NCBI GenBank assembly: GCA_029582155.1
Contig: CM055896.1
Span: forward strand, 25,821,184 to 25,885,183
DNA: 64,000 bases
Origin: Panopea generosa
Taxonomy: Eukaryota; Mollusca; Bivalvia; Adapedonta; Hiatellidae
Direction of reading: 5' to 3'
Under the pieces are notes generated by a model. It saw nothing but the letters and a program-made list of their open reading frames with translations. It was not told the origin of the DNA and made no database searches. Both the position numbers and the translations under genes were made by a program. Shown in pieces: positions 11,572-22,794 of the stretch; positions within the stretch are counted from its first letter, which is position 1; every line of letters begins with the position of its first letter.

Positions 11572-11739
11572 TCTTCTCTAAGTTAAGCTTCATACAGTCT
11601 TCCTACTTTATCAACTGTATACCCTACAGAGAAATATTCCTGTTTCGTTACAAATGTCCCTGTTTGGTTGTTATGACCATGCCTTTGTGACGAATATTTC
11701 TATTAGAGTATAGAATGATAATACATGATCTTTGATTTG

Positions 11740-12080
11740 TGAATTATTATGGAGTTCCACTTGTTGGTCGATCTGTCAGTCCGTCCATCTGTGGACATTT
11801 TTTGTGATTGCCTTTTCTCAGCAACCATTGGCCGGAATTCAATGAAACTTCACAAGGGTGACTGGTACCAAACCTAGTTGTGCATATTGTCAGTGTGTTG
11901 CGCATGAATAATTTTTTAATGAGTAATGGCCCTTTGAATTTTCCATACATTTTTTTGTGGTCGCTATTTCTTGGCAACCATTGGCTGAAATTCAGTGATA
12001 CTTCGCAAAAGTGATTGGTTACTGTAATTGGTTGTCTGAGTCAAAGCAGGCAGCAAAAGCATGCAATAACTTTGTCAGGG
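11740..12080 (+). repeat. probable dispersed repeat
   Basis: Two degenerate internal copies: 'GCAACCATTGGC.GGAATTCAATG.AACTTC' at about 11820 and 11975, after a 'CTGTCAGTCCGTCCATCTG' head that resembles other families in the window. Confidence 0.5.
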
Positions 12081-12355
12081 CTCCATCTGGGGGTATTCAT
12101 CACCTTCAGGGATATTTATAGTTTTCCTTGATTAATGTGATGCAATTTGCAAGGACACTAAACACAAATATTTCTGGCTAGTATTGAAATTTTGCTCTTA
12201 TAAAATTATGAAAGTGATGTGTTTTAGTTCTCATTTGTGTTTAAAGTAAGTCTGGTTCATTCCACTATCTTGTTATAATCAGATATAGTTCCTGACTGTT
12301 GTAAACAGTTCAGCTGAGTTTATTAGTATATTGGTAAATGGTTGGCAGACTCCAT

Positions 12356-12755
12356 GTCTGTTTGGGACTCGGTAAGTTCCGCCATTAGTCGGAATCCATC
12401 TCCACGTCTGTTTGGGACTCGGTGAGTTCCGCCATTAGTCGGAATCCATCTCCATGTCTGTTTGGGACTCGGTTAGTTCTGCCAGTAGTCGGAATCCATC
12501 ACACTGTCTGTTTGGGACTCGGTAAGTTCTACCATTAATCAGAATCTATCTTCACGTCTGTTTGGGACTCGGTAAGTTCCGCCATTAGTCGGAATCCATC
12601 TCCACATCTGTTTGGGACTCGGTAAGTTCCGCCATTAGTCGGAATCAACCTCCACGTCTGTTTGGGACTCCGTAAGTTCCGCCATTAATCGGAATCCATC
12701 TCCACGTCTGTTTGGGACTCAGTAAGTTCCACCATTAGTTGGAATCAATCAGAAT
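12356..12755 (+). repeat. minisatellite, 50-bp unit, 8 copies
   Basis: The unit consists of GTCTGTTTGGGACTCGGTAA, GTTCCGCCATTAGTCGGAAT and CCATCTCCAC. Successive GTCTG starts are 50 bp apart (12356, 12406...). Several monomers contain the donor-like CGGTAAGTT. It lies in the intron between exons 4 and 5. Confidence 0.93.
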
Positions 12756-12807
12756 CCATTGAAGGGCTCCACCTTCACTGTTAGTATAAAAGGGCAAAGC
12801 AGTGGTT

Positions 12808-13115
12808 TGGATTAGTGGTCCAGTGGTTAAGGCCTTGGACTGTGCACCCAGGTGTCGCAGGTTTGATCTATCCCTCCTCCAATCAAAAATACTTAAGTCT
12901 TTCGTGCTTTATCAAGCTGTCCTCATATTAAAAATACTCCCAAGTCTTTCGGATGAGACTTTAACAAAATTCAAGGTCCCATGTAGAACCAGAGATGCTA
13001 CAATAGCGTCTCTGCACTATTCTCAAAAAATCTAAAATTACAAATACTCTTCTAGAGATGTGGCCCATATGGGAAATCAATGGCGGTGATAAATAAAATT
13101 ATCATAATCATCAAA
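12808..13115 (+). repeat. tRNA-derived SINE, type 2
   Basis: A tRNA-like head has TAGTGGTCCAGTGGTTAAGGC (A-box) and GCAGGTTTGATC (degenerate B-box). A body follows and ends in GATAAATAAAATTATCATAA. Not a tRNA gene: the stem does not close. Confidence 0.65.
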
Positions 13116-13344
13116 ACTCGGAAAATAGCAGTCAATTTTGCTTCTTCTTTCGAAATACGATTTTAACAGGAGTATTCAGTATTCAACTCTAACTGTTGGC
13201 CAAAAATTACGAAATTCTCCCTTTCCAGTGCACTACTCCAAAACCTAGTGTTCTAGTTGTGCTTTTTGCTGTTCATGTTAGAATTGCTCACACACTTCTG
13301 GATAACTCCTAATATCCAGAAATGTGTATTATTTGTTAATACAG

Positions 13345-13457
13345 AATTGCCTGAGAAACGAGTAGCCAGAAAATGTGAACAACTTGAGAATGTAGCTACA
13401 GCAGTCACTGCTATAGCACAACCTGGAGATGTGATTGTCGACTTCTGCAGTGGTGGG
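13345..13457 (+). CDS. GSTCD: GSTCD exon 5 of window (methyltransferase motif I start)
   Basis: Acceptor AATACAG ends at 13344; donor GGG|GTATGT begins at 13458. It encodes ELPEKRVARKCEQLENV, then ATAVTAIAQPGDVIVDFCSG and a final G. GDVIVDFCSGG is the first half of the SAM-binding motif I of the methyltransferase-like domain and matches vertebrate GSTCD almost residue for residue; the motif is completed by GHLGI of the next exon. The methionine upstream at 13257 is in the intron. Confidence 0.97.
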
Positions 13458-13559
13458 GTATGTACACTTTAGTTCTTATTCCAACCCATTAAATTGATAC
13501 TGGACCATGATATAATTTATTTTACTTTATAATTTATCCAGTTTTGTTATTGATTTGTT

Positions 13560-14410
13560 TAAGAAAAAGAGACATGTGTAACTTTTTCAGCATTGCATTG
13601 GGGTCCCCTAAAAGGTTCGTTGTAGTCAAATTTGGGACCTCCACAAAGATCACTGTTTTACATAGTGTTATATAGAGAAAATGTTAAAATTTTCGTGTAG
13701 ACACGATAGCACCCTCATTTTTCATTGAATCTTAATCAAACTTGCACAGCAGTTTTTATAATCAAAAGATCTCGGACAAGTTTTTTAACCAGCAAGATTC
13801 AACTATAAATGCCCCTGCCACAGCCTACAGGGCTTATAAGCACATTTTAAAGAAAATTTAAAAAATATTTTCTTTAAAAGTTCAATGCACTGTAGCATTG
13901 CATGAAGGTCTCCTAAAAGGGTTGATGAAGTCTCTGAGGTCAAATTAGGGGCCACCATGGATCACTGTTGAACAGAGAGTTATATAGGGAAACTGTTAAG
14001 ATGTAGACCTGAAGTCCACTGAAAGTTTTGTTGAAGTCAGTCAGGGTCCCTGGGGTTAACTTTTGAGCTACCACAGGAGTCACTGTTTTATATAAAGTAA
14101 TATAGGGAAAACATTGAAAAAAATATTTAGACGCAATTATATAAGTACCCCTATTTTTCATTGAAACTTAACCAAACTTGCACAGCTGTTATATAACACA
14201 GGATAAAAAATTTCAACCAGCGTGATTTGAACACAAGAGGGCTTAAGACTACATTTTAAGCAATATTAAAAAAAAAAATTCTAACATTTTAAGGCCTTAG
14301 ATATTTTACATATTACTTTACATGGTGATCCCCTAAATGGTTTGTGGAAGCAGGGTCCCTGGGATTAAATCTGGTACCCCTTACAGATCGGACCTCTTGT
14401 TTGTTGGTTC
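13560..14410 (+). repeat. dispersed repeat, family C
   Basis: Three units with GGTCCCCTAAAAGG, 'CACTGTTTTA.ATA.AGT', 'ACAGGGCTTATAAGCACATT' and 'CTTAACCAAACTTGCACAGC'. It ends in GGACCTCTTGTTT (about 14391-14403). Inverted relatives lie at 55.9-56.7 kb. Confidence 0.75.
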
Positions 14411-14579
14411 TATAGTGTATTCATACATGTATTCAGAACACAATGTAATCAAAGCTTTATTGAATATTTACTTTCATATATTAATAGTTACATTGATAGA
14501 TTTGAGTAACACAAACACTATTCCATTAACAGAAATACATTTGTTGTTGTATGGTGTTTAGTGTCACTTTCTACAATTT

Positions 14580-14825
14580 TTCAGCCATATTGCAGCAGCC
14601 TCTACTTGAGACAGTACTCTAAGGGCTGCAAGACTAAGTATTATGCCGCAGACACATGATACGATACCCCACCCAGTCACATTGTTCTGACACAGGGTCG
14701 ACCACACCTAGAACTGTCCTCTAAATGCTGAGTGCCAAGCAAGGGAGCTTCTATTTCCATTTTTCAAATCTGGTATGGATACTCTACCCCACCACCCCTG
14801 CGGTTATACAGAAATACATTAACAA
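14580..14825 (+). repeat. probable dispersed repeat fragment
   Basis: GCAGCCTCTACTTGAGACAG, 'ACTCTAAGGGCTGC' and 'AATGCTGAGTGCCAAGCAAG' have the look of a recurrent mollusc interspersed repeat, recognised from memory only. No second copy is in the window. Confidence 0.4.
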
Positions 14826-15108
14826 ATAAATCAGTTTTCTATGTTATGTGAACATTTATCAGAAAGTAAAAATATATGCTACATTTGTAATTTTTTTTTT
14901 TTTCCCCCATCTGCAAATGTTGACCTGCTGAAGAATATTTTACAGAATTCTTTCATGAATATTATTTTCTGGCTGTCTTTCTTCTCCATGGCTCAAAATA
15001 AAATCAGATGATAGATTTATAATGTTAATGTGACCTTTTCATTATTTATTTATAAAATAGAATGTTTGTATTTTATGAATTAAAGAAACAAATTATTGAC
15101 ATTTTCAG

Positions 15109-15153
15109 GGCCACCTAGGGATTATAATTGCTTACCTATTACCAGAGTGCAAG
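15109..15153 (+). CDS. GSTCD: GSTCD exon 6 of window (completes SAM motif I), 45 nt
   Basis: Acceptor ATTTTCAG ends at 15108; donor AAG|GTAAGT begins at 15154. It encodes GHLGIIIAYLLPECK, the glycine-rich loop end and following helix of the methyltransferase domain, phase 0 at both ends. Its last 33 nt with the donor are the founder-like first monomer of the 24-copy array that follows. The exon contains CTTACCT, a perfect 7-nt complement of its own donor AGGTAAG. Confidence 0.95.
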
Positions 15154-16316
15154 GTAAGTTACATTTGTAGATTATAATTGCTTACCTGTTACCAGAGTGC
15201 AAGGTAAGTCACACATGTAGATTATAATTGCTTACCTGTTACCAGAGTGCAAGGTAAGTTACACATGTACATTATAATTGCTTACCTGTTATCAGAGTGC
15301 AAGGTAAGTTTCACGTGTAGATTATAATTGCTTACCTGTTACCAGAGTGCAAGGTAAGTTACACGTGTAAGTAATAATTGCTTACCTGTTTAACCAGAGT
15401 GCAAGGTTAGTTACACATGTTGATTATAATTGCTTACCTGTTACCAGAGTGCAAGATTAGTTACACATGTAGATTATAATTGTTTACCTGTTACCAGAGT
15501 GCAAGGTAAGTTACACGTGTAGATTATAATTGCTTACCTGTTACCAAAGTACAAGGTTAGTTACACGTGTAGATTATAATTGCTTACCTGTTACCAGTGT
15601 GCTAGGTAAGTTACACATGTACATTATAATTGCTTACCTGTTACCAGAGTGCAAGAGGTAAGTTACACATGTAGATTATAATTGCTTACCTGTTACCAGA
15701 ATGCAAGGTAAGATTCAAATGTAGATTATAATTGCTTACCTGTTACCAGAGTGCAAGGTAATTTACTGGTGTAGATTATAATTACTTACCTGTTACCAGA
15801 GTGCAAGGTAAGTTACATGTGTAGATTATAATTGCTAACCTGTTACCAGAGTGTAAGGTAATTTACTGGTGTAGATTATAATTGCTTACCTGTTACCAGA
15901 GTGCAAGGTAAGTTACATGTGTAGATTATAATTGCTTACCTGTTACCAGAGTGCAAGGTAAGTTACACGTGAAGATTATAATTGCTTACCTGTTACCAGA
16001 GTGCAAGGTAATTTACGGGTGTAGATTATAATTGCTAACCTGTTACTAGAATGAAGGTAAGTTACACATAGTAGATTATAATTGTTTACATGTTACCAGA
16101 GTGCAAGGTAAGTTACACGTGTAGATTATAATTGCTTACCTGTTACCAGAGTGCAAGGTAAGTTACATGTGTAACTAACCTGTTACTAGAGTGAAAGGTA
16201 AGTTACACATGTAGATTATAATTGTTTACATGTTACCAGAGTGCAAGGTAAGTTACACGTGTAGTTTATAATTGCTTACCTGTTACCAGAGTGCAAGGTG
16301 AGTTACACATGTAGAT
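15121..16316 (+). repeat. exon-derived minisatellite with 5' splice site, 50-bp unit, ~24 copies
   Basis: Monomers start at 15121 (within the exon), 15171, 15221, 15271, 15321, 15371 and so on to 16265. Each is the exon's last 33 nt (ATTATAATTGCTTACCTGTT, ACCAGAGTGCAAG) followed by GTAAGTTACACATGTAG. Most copies keep the AAG|GTAAGT donor and the open 11 codons (IIIAYLLPECK); a minority are changed (GTAATTT, GTTAGT, GATTAGT, AAGAGGTAAG). The downstream copies read CTG where the exon has CTA. Just before most copies stands TGTAG, a weak possible acceptor. The array lies between exons 6 and 7. Confidence 0.96.
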
Positions 16317-16319
16317 TAT

Positions 16320-16735
16320 TCTTGACCAAATTAGTGCCATATTATCATATCTGCCTCAACAAACTTGTGATATACTGGTTCACCTGGTCAACCTAGACAT
16401 AGTTTTGTCCGATCTGTGATTCCTTTCTAAATACAAATGTCAAATTCTCCATATTTGTTGCCCATTGCTTGATAGCATACAAGACTGAGGTTGGTAGTTC
16501 ATAGGTCAAGGTCACATTTTACAGGTCACATATGAAAAAGGCCTTACACACTGCAGTCCCAACAGAATGGAGAGCCAAAAAGCCAGAGCATGATATAGGC
16601 AGAACCAAGTTATAATCATCACAGCTTGGGAAAATCTCACATGTGGAGTGAGACATCACCTGTCAAACTTTGTATGCAAATGTCTTTCTTTCTGTTTCTT
16701 TCAATATATTTTGTAACTTGTCATGAAATGATTAC
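16320..16735 (+). other. intron stretch, nothing recognised
   Basis: Unremarkable sequence between the minisatellite and a family A fragment. I see no gene. 'GTTCATAGGTCAAGGTCACA' resembles the 'caaggtcaca' phrase of family H, so part may be an old repeat. Confidence 0.5.
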
Positions 16736-17830
16736 TCAAGGTGAGCTATTCTGATTGCTCTGTGTCCGTCATCCAGTGTCCATCCTGTACTTTTTGTTGT
16801 ATGCACTCTAGCGTCTGCATTTTCATTGGCTTTTCTCCAAACTTACATAGTAGTTGTATAATATAATGTCTCGGACAAGTTCTTGAACTGGCCAAATTGG
16901 ATGATTGGACATAATCATTATTCAATTTGAGTTCTTAAGCATCATCTAGAAAATAAGATTTTGTTCAATAAGGAGGATTGGTTTTCCATAAGGGGCCAGA
17001 GTGGGCCACAAAAGGGTTAAAGTAGAAAATCTTCTTAACAACCGGTTAGTCAATTTGTTCATACATGTATTTGATATAGATTATATACGTCTCACACAAG
17101 AATTAATTTTGTACTGTTCTACATATAGACATGCACTTCTGGAACACTGGATACATTACCAATGGTTTTGAAAGTGCCTTGTTCCCATAGATAGTCAGTC
17201 CTCTGTTGGTCCAATAATGCAGAAAAAAAACATGGGGTTGACCAGGTTGCTTTTTCACAATTTTGATGGTTTGATGGCACCCCTTCATTTTTGACAATTC
17301 TGCCCATTTGTTGCAGTGTATCACTACGCATCTTTAAACTGTTATAGCTTCATCAAACAGTTCCCAGGGTCACCCAAACTTAGCAGAAATCATGAAAATG
17401 TTCCAATGTTCCCATATGCACAAAGAAATATGACATTTTATGCATTTTTAACCAAAAAAAATGCCCAACCTCTTTACACAGCCCTAATTTCTTGGGGCGT
17501 AAGAATCTACCATCATTTAAGGGAGGTAATTCTTAAGTGAGAGACCTTGAATAGGGGTTTAAGTTAAGTTTGTGTAACAAATCAAGGGGCTTGTTTTGAT
17601 AGGGGCCCTGTAAGGGGCCTTTGAGTTTTAAAAAAAAGAATACTACGGGAAAACTGATATTTCTAATTTTTTCATCGATTTATGATTTTGTTATTTTCAG
17701 TTTGTGTTCTGAAGCATCTTCTCGTCATAACAAATAAGATTTTGTTCAATAAGAAGTATTGACTTTCTAAAAGGGCCCAGGTGGGGTCACAAAATGGTTT
17801 AAATAAAACATTTTCTTATTAATTAAAATG
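16735..17830 (+). repeat. family A fragment followed by family D, with an internal insert
   Basis: 16740-16910 is family A (GTGAGCTATTCTGATTGC, TTCTTGAACTGGCCAAATT). 16960-17100 and 17540-17830 are family D-like ('TTTTGTTCAATAAG.AG.ATTG', 'GGGGCCAGAGTGGG'). Between about 17100 and 17560 the sequence differs and may be a separate insert; on the minus strand it has a 'TTACCTCCCTTAAATGATGG' phrase. Short ORFs on both strands here overlap and are not credible genes. Confidence 0.55.
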
Positions 17831-18274
17831 TTAAAAAGTTAGCTTAGATTTTCAAGCAACATCTGTTAAAGGTTTAATTACTTCAGATGAACTTTACAAC
17901 CATCTCCCTCTTGTCCATACACATCCTAAAACTAGGATTAAAACAAGCTCTCCACAAACACAGATTAACCTTAGATAGATATTGACCTCATCATCTGCTT
18001 TAACAATTTTGGTAATGAAAAATCACATATTTCTTACCTTCCACATGCTATTTTTACGTCATCTAACTCTGAACAGGAAGTTGCATGTATGGTACAGGCG
18101 TCTGTACCATGAGTGTGTTTAGCAGGTGTGATGTATGACTTAAAAAGTCTTTATTGTATTTTTTGTATAATATTGTTTGATATTGATAAAAAATGATTCC
18201 CAGTCTGCCTATCCAATGTTAAAAACTATAATTGGAAGAGAGCAACCATCATGACATTGTTATGTATATTTTAG

Positions 18275-18364
18275 GTATATTTGGTAGAAAATAAAGAAGA
18301 ATCACTGATACGAGCGAAAAAAAGGGTGAATCAGCTGCAAATGTCAAACGTTTCTTTATACCAT
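18275..18364 (+). CDS. GSTCD: GSTCD exon 7 of window (motif II region)
   Basis: Acceptor TATTTTAG ends at 18274; donor CAT|GTAAGT begins at 18365. It encodes VYLVENKEESLIRAKKRVNQ then LQMSNVSLYH, phase 0 both sides. The LVENKE acid corresponds to the residue that in class I methyltransferases binds the SAM ribose; E.SLIRAKKR matches vertebrate GSTCD exactly in pattern. Confidence 0.97.
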
Positions 18365-18377
18365 GTAAGTAATTATA

Positions 18378-18930
18378 AGGATATATCAGGCCTTTTAAAA
18401 TCCTCAGTATTTCTAGTTTTCCAGTAGATTTTGTAGTTATAAACTGTTTTTATTTCAAAATCCGATCAAGATATTTTCTACCAGTTGTATATTGCATGGA
18501 CCGAAATCATTAAATTGCTGAGATTGTGAAAACACCGTGTGGCAATGTAGTCGATCCATTATTCAATTGTTTGACTTGCATACTATGTCACCAGCTGATA
18601 AATTTGTACTAAATCATTTTGGCAGAGTATGGTAGCACACTTTTGATAAGTGATCAACCCGTATGACTTATTGCTCTCACCCAAGCAAGCCTCTTTCTTT
18701 GATTTAGCGAGAAGCAGATAAAAGTCTTTTCTTATTTCGCTCATTTATCCGCTCTATTGTGACATTCAAATACACAGCACGATTTTACCTTTGCTCTAAT
18801 ATATTGAGATATTTAATACGATTGAGTAATTTTACATTGCAGTTTGTTTACAATTTGTTGTTGCCATTTGGGAGGATTTATGTTCATTCGCATATGATAT
18901 AACCACAGTTAGCCTGAAACACTCATATAT
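18378..18930 (+). mobile_element. TIR-type non-autonomous element, older left-end copy
   Basis: It begins ATATCAGGCCTTTTAAAATC and runs in parallel with the element at 18940-19912 for several hundred bases (shared 'ATATTTTCTA.C.G', 'TTTGTACTAAA.CATT', 'GATGAGTGATCA'-like and 'GTAGCACAC' phrases), with many substitutions. No matching right terminus is visible, so it is truncated. Confidence 0.55.
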
Positions 18931-18939
18931 ATATATATC

Positions 18940-19912
18940 AGGCCTTCTAAAATTGCTGGTTTTTCGGTTTTTGGACCGATTTCTGAAGTTCAAAACCGGT
19001 TTTCGTTTCAAAGTTTAATAAAAAATCGGTCCGGATATTTTCAAAGTTTAATAAAAAATCGGTCCAGATATTTTCTATCGGTCGTATAAAATCTCATAAA
19101 TTGCTCTTACCATGCCATACTGACCTGTGAAATATGCCTTGCGGCAATATCATTTGACCCAATAATCCGATTGTTTTGTCACCTGCTGTGCGAAATGATG
19201 TCAATTTGAACTAAACCATTAACTATATTAGGGGGAGTTTATCGGATGAGTCTATCGCTATGTAGCACGCCTTCGATGTGTGATCAGTGACCCATAGCGT
19301 TCTGTCGGTTCATCAAAAGATTGTGTTTGCGTCCGTAATTTCTTTGATATACCGCTAGCCAAAGCTGGGACGGCCTGACCGAATATTGTTTGTGTCATTA
19401 AAATATTTGATAAAACGTGCAGTGTTACTTGTTTGTTTCATTTTTTTAAAAAATAACTTGAATTATATATACGAGCTGGTTTTGGTACTTGTGCGTAGTG
19501 GCTAGCTACAGCACAACGCATATCAAAAAATAAAAAGTTGAGTGAACCGTTACATTGGTTTCCACGGTGATTATTTCACGCAGCTTCCGGTACTGCGACA
19601 CTTCCGGTTCGATAATTTTTAATATTTATAATGAAAATTATTCAGTAAAGCGGAAACATAATGTCAGTCATTAAAATGTACACATTGTGATAAAGTATGT
19701 TATAAATAATACACAAATAAACTTGAAATAGTTCCCTATTAATGAATAAACGGAGAAAATACATGATGCAGCTGACATGGTGGGTGGGGTATGCATATAT
19801 GTAAAGGCATATAGTGATTTTTTTAAAATAAGTGCGATTCTTACGGTAGTAAAAAACCTGGACCGATTTGCATTTTGGAATTTTAGAAGGCCTGATATAT
19901 ATATATACCGGT
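18940..19912. mobile_element. TIR-type non-autonomous element, ~0.97 kb
   Basis: The ends are inverted: left TATCAGGCCTTCTAAAATT (from about 18947) and right AATTTTAGAAGGCCTGATA (to about 19902), embedded in (TA)n. Inner arms also pair (TTTTTGGACCGATTT with a right-hand CCTGGACCGATTTG in inverted context). The (TA)n flanks suggest TA-rich target sites. No transposase ORF. Confidence 0.7.
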
Positions 19913-19969
19913 ATATTGTCATCCACTTTAATTTTAATCCAATAAATATTTCTCCAATCAACCCCACAT

Positions 19970-20260
19970 ATTTTCTACTTATACAGGCCATATTTCAATC
20001 AAGTACACCAAAAATGAATTTCAAACATGTTTCATATGCATTTTAGTTTTGTTGATGGTTTGTGTTTCTAAACAATAAACGTTGGAAATAAATGCAAAAA
20101 TGCTTTTCAAAAATTATACTTAACACAAAGTACTTTAAATGCATTTGCATTTTAGTATGCATTTACGTTCGAATTGTTTATCGTTTACACGGAGCATTCA
20201 TCAATCGCATCATCTCCAGCAATACTGACTACTTGTAGATGCAGACGGTAAAAAACAACA
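19970..20260 (+). repeat. fragment related to the 40-42 kb TIR element
   Basis: 'TCAAGTACACCAAAAATGAA' (about 20000) matches the terminal 'TTCAAGTACACCAAA' of the element at 40483, followed by the same style of AAATGCATTTGCATTTTAG and CGTTTATCGTTTA-type sequence. Confidence 0.55.
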
Positions 20261-20654
20261 GAGACAATTAAATCACTGAAAACAACAAACAACAGGTGTA
20301 GCAATGTTTTTAAAATAGATTCAATCAGTTCTCTTTTATTACTTTATAAATAAGTGAAAAAATAGAATAAAAATAAATTGTTTACATTATATATACTTTC
20401 TAAAAGATATTTAATAGTTTTCTTACCTGCAATTTCCTTTTGGCACATTTTATGGAGGTATGCTTTATTCGTTACCAGTATTATGCCAATATTCTGCATA
20501 TTTCATCTAGTTTTACACCAAAACTGTTTATGACGTCATCAATTCATGACATTGTTTATTATTATGTATTTTGAATTATGTCAGAGTTATGGCCCTTGAA
20601 ACATTAAAAAATGCACTATTTGACTGTGGGTGCACTACAAAATAAATTAGATAT

Positions 20655-21280
20655 CTAAGTTTACAAATGATCGAAATGAGATATAATAGTCCACCAGAAT
20701 TCTGGAAAATGTTAAAAAATATATAGCAAACAAGCAATAATATACTGATATCAGAATTTTACGATCTCTTTAAAGATTTGTTATCGGAAACAGTTATAAA
20801 CTAAGACCCTGATAGTGAAGACTTTTTGCGCACTTTCGATCAAAATATTAATGATAGTATTTTCAGTGTGCTAGATGAACCCATTAAGTTGTCGGAAATA
20901 ATTAGCACGAGGAAGCTATGACTAAGTATGGTAAAGTTTATAGAGTTATTTAATATAAACCGAAAATCGTTGTTAACAAAACTAGCATTATTTTGGACAA
21001 AAGCTTTCAAATACAGAAACAATATAATAAATTATGTATAACATTTCACATACATAAATATGGTAATTATAATACTTTTATTTCTATACTAATGTTGCTT
21101 GACGAAATATTATTATTACGAGATTTGGCAATATAATTTTGTTTAAAACCAGTTTCACCAATATTGATTTAGAACTATGTATAATGTTGTAACCATCACA
21201 TTGCATGCATTGAAAATGTTTGTATATGACGATGAGCTATGATGCTCGAGTCTAAAAATAAAATTTCTGTTCTGTACTTT
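20655..21280 (+). pseudogene. LINE retrotransposon remnant (3' part, decayed)
   Basis: Reading from about 20664 in one frame gives MIEMRYNSPPEFWKMLK, a stop, then ILISEFYDLFKDLLSE, a stop, and DPDSEDFLRTFDQNINDSIF followed by SVLDEPIKLSEI. This is the segment that precedes the reverse transcriptase core in CR1/I-like LINEs (EFW-K-L and FY..FKDLL pattern). Most of the RT is deleted. At about 21220-21280 it ends with GACGATGAGCTATGATGCTC, AATAAAATTTCTGTTCTGT, which looks like a LINE 3' UTR with a TTCTG-type tail. Several stops; not functional. Confidence 0.65.
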
Positions 21281-21284
21281 AGGC

Positions 21285-22790
21285 CACACCAACCTGATGA
21301 TATGTTCGTCAGATTTCCCGCACCAAAATCAACAGAAATCCAATAAAAATATTTTTATTTTTATTTTACCGCTCACTTAAAAAAAAATTTCTCAAATAAA
21401 AAAATAAAAAATTTCCCGGTCAATTTTTGTACCATCCATGACAGGTACTATCCCATCCATTCGAAACAACTCGCCCAATTCTTCGAATCGGACCTTGGAT
21501 GTACGACGCCAGACTATTTCCTACAACAATAATAGCAACAACAAACGAACATTAAATAATTGTATTTTAACAACCGAACAAGCCAATCATATTGCAGATG
21601 ATACCAGAAACTTTCAACATGATTACACACGAGATGTGTTACAATCAAATTCGACACAGCACAACTAATTGCAGTGGCTTAGCTGCTTTTACGCTATAAC
21701 GCCCGGGCTTGCACATATTTTTGCATACGCATCATTATATCTCCTGAAAATACCCCCCAGAACGCAGGAAATGCAATCTGAAAGTCTTTTTTTCTGCCCA
21801 GACCCCGCTAGAACCTGTTGGGCTTGCACATCATTTTAGGGTCAGCTACATCACTGAATTGGCATATATCGTGTAGTCTTATCGGTTTTCATTATAGTTT
21901 ACCTGCCGAAACAACGGTAAAAAAAATCAATATATAAAACTTGTATACCAAAGATGATCTTTAACACGTCCGAAACTTTTAGAAAAGTGCGACTTGAAAT
22001 TCTAAACATAAGACCAAAAATAAACAATCTGAAAAACTGTAAAAAAGAAATGACACAAAATCATTTCTGAAATAGTTACAGTATTTATTCTTTCTACATA
22101 TCAACGCAATTATAATTATTAAATCATTTGCAAACTAGACATTGACCGTTCCTCGGCAATAAGTTATACCACGAGGAAGTTCTTGTTGAATCTCCAAGGA
22201 ATCTATTCATCGCAAATTGTTCGCCATTTTCTTGTATAAAGTATTGAGGCGCACATGCGCGACTTTTTGATCCCGGTTTAAACATCAGGCTATTTTCCGG
22301 TATTTGCCGGGTTTTTTTTATTGGACGGGAAAACCCGGGGATCAAAGTAGATATTTTCTATACAGCAAATATCTACATAAGCACTTGATAATAAAGTTAA
22401 AAAAAAGTTTCTACCCACCAACCCTGTTTTTTTTAGACAAAATCACACTTACATGGTTGATATTTTACAAACAAAATAAAATATAATGCTACTTTCACCA
22501 CTTTCATATTCATTCAGAAAACTTATTTGTGGTATTAGAGTAGTTGTTGTGATGAATAAAATTAGGAATCAGACTAATTAGGAAGTTAGAATGCTAGGTT
22601 TAAAAAAAGGTTTACCCCCACCCCAACTTTTATATGCTTTAAAGGGGAACGCAACCTTGTGTATAAAACAGGATAATATGAATAGCTATGAGTTCAGCTT
22701 TCTATTAATAGTATTATTATGCATAAATTCGAGTCCATAAAGATATATCAGCTCGTTTTGTAACGGTCATTTTCGCACATCGACTTTATG
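21285..22790 (+). other. intron stretch without recognised gene
   Basis: AT-rich with A/T homopolymers (21340-21420). A 76-codon open frame at 21438-21668, rich in asparagine and serine, has no recognisable domain and no context to support it. A 'TTTAAAGGGGAACGCAACC' phrase at about 22638 could be a transposon end, but I found no partner. Confidence 0.5.
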
Positions 22791-22794
22791 GTGG

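Noticed and set aside
21438-21668. 76-codon frame rich in N, S and T
   Set aside because: No domain, no splice or promoter context, AT-rich intron; could not be supported.
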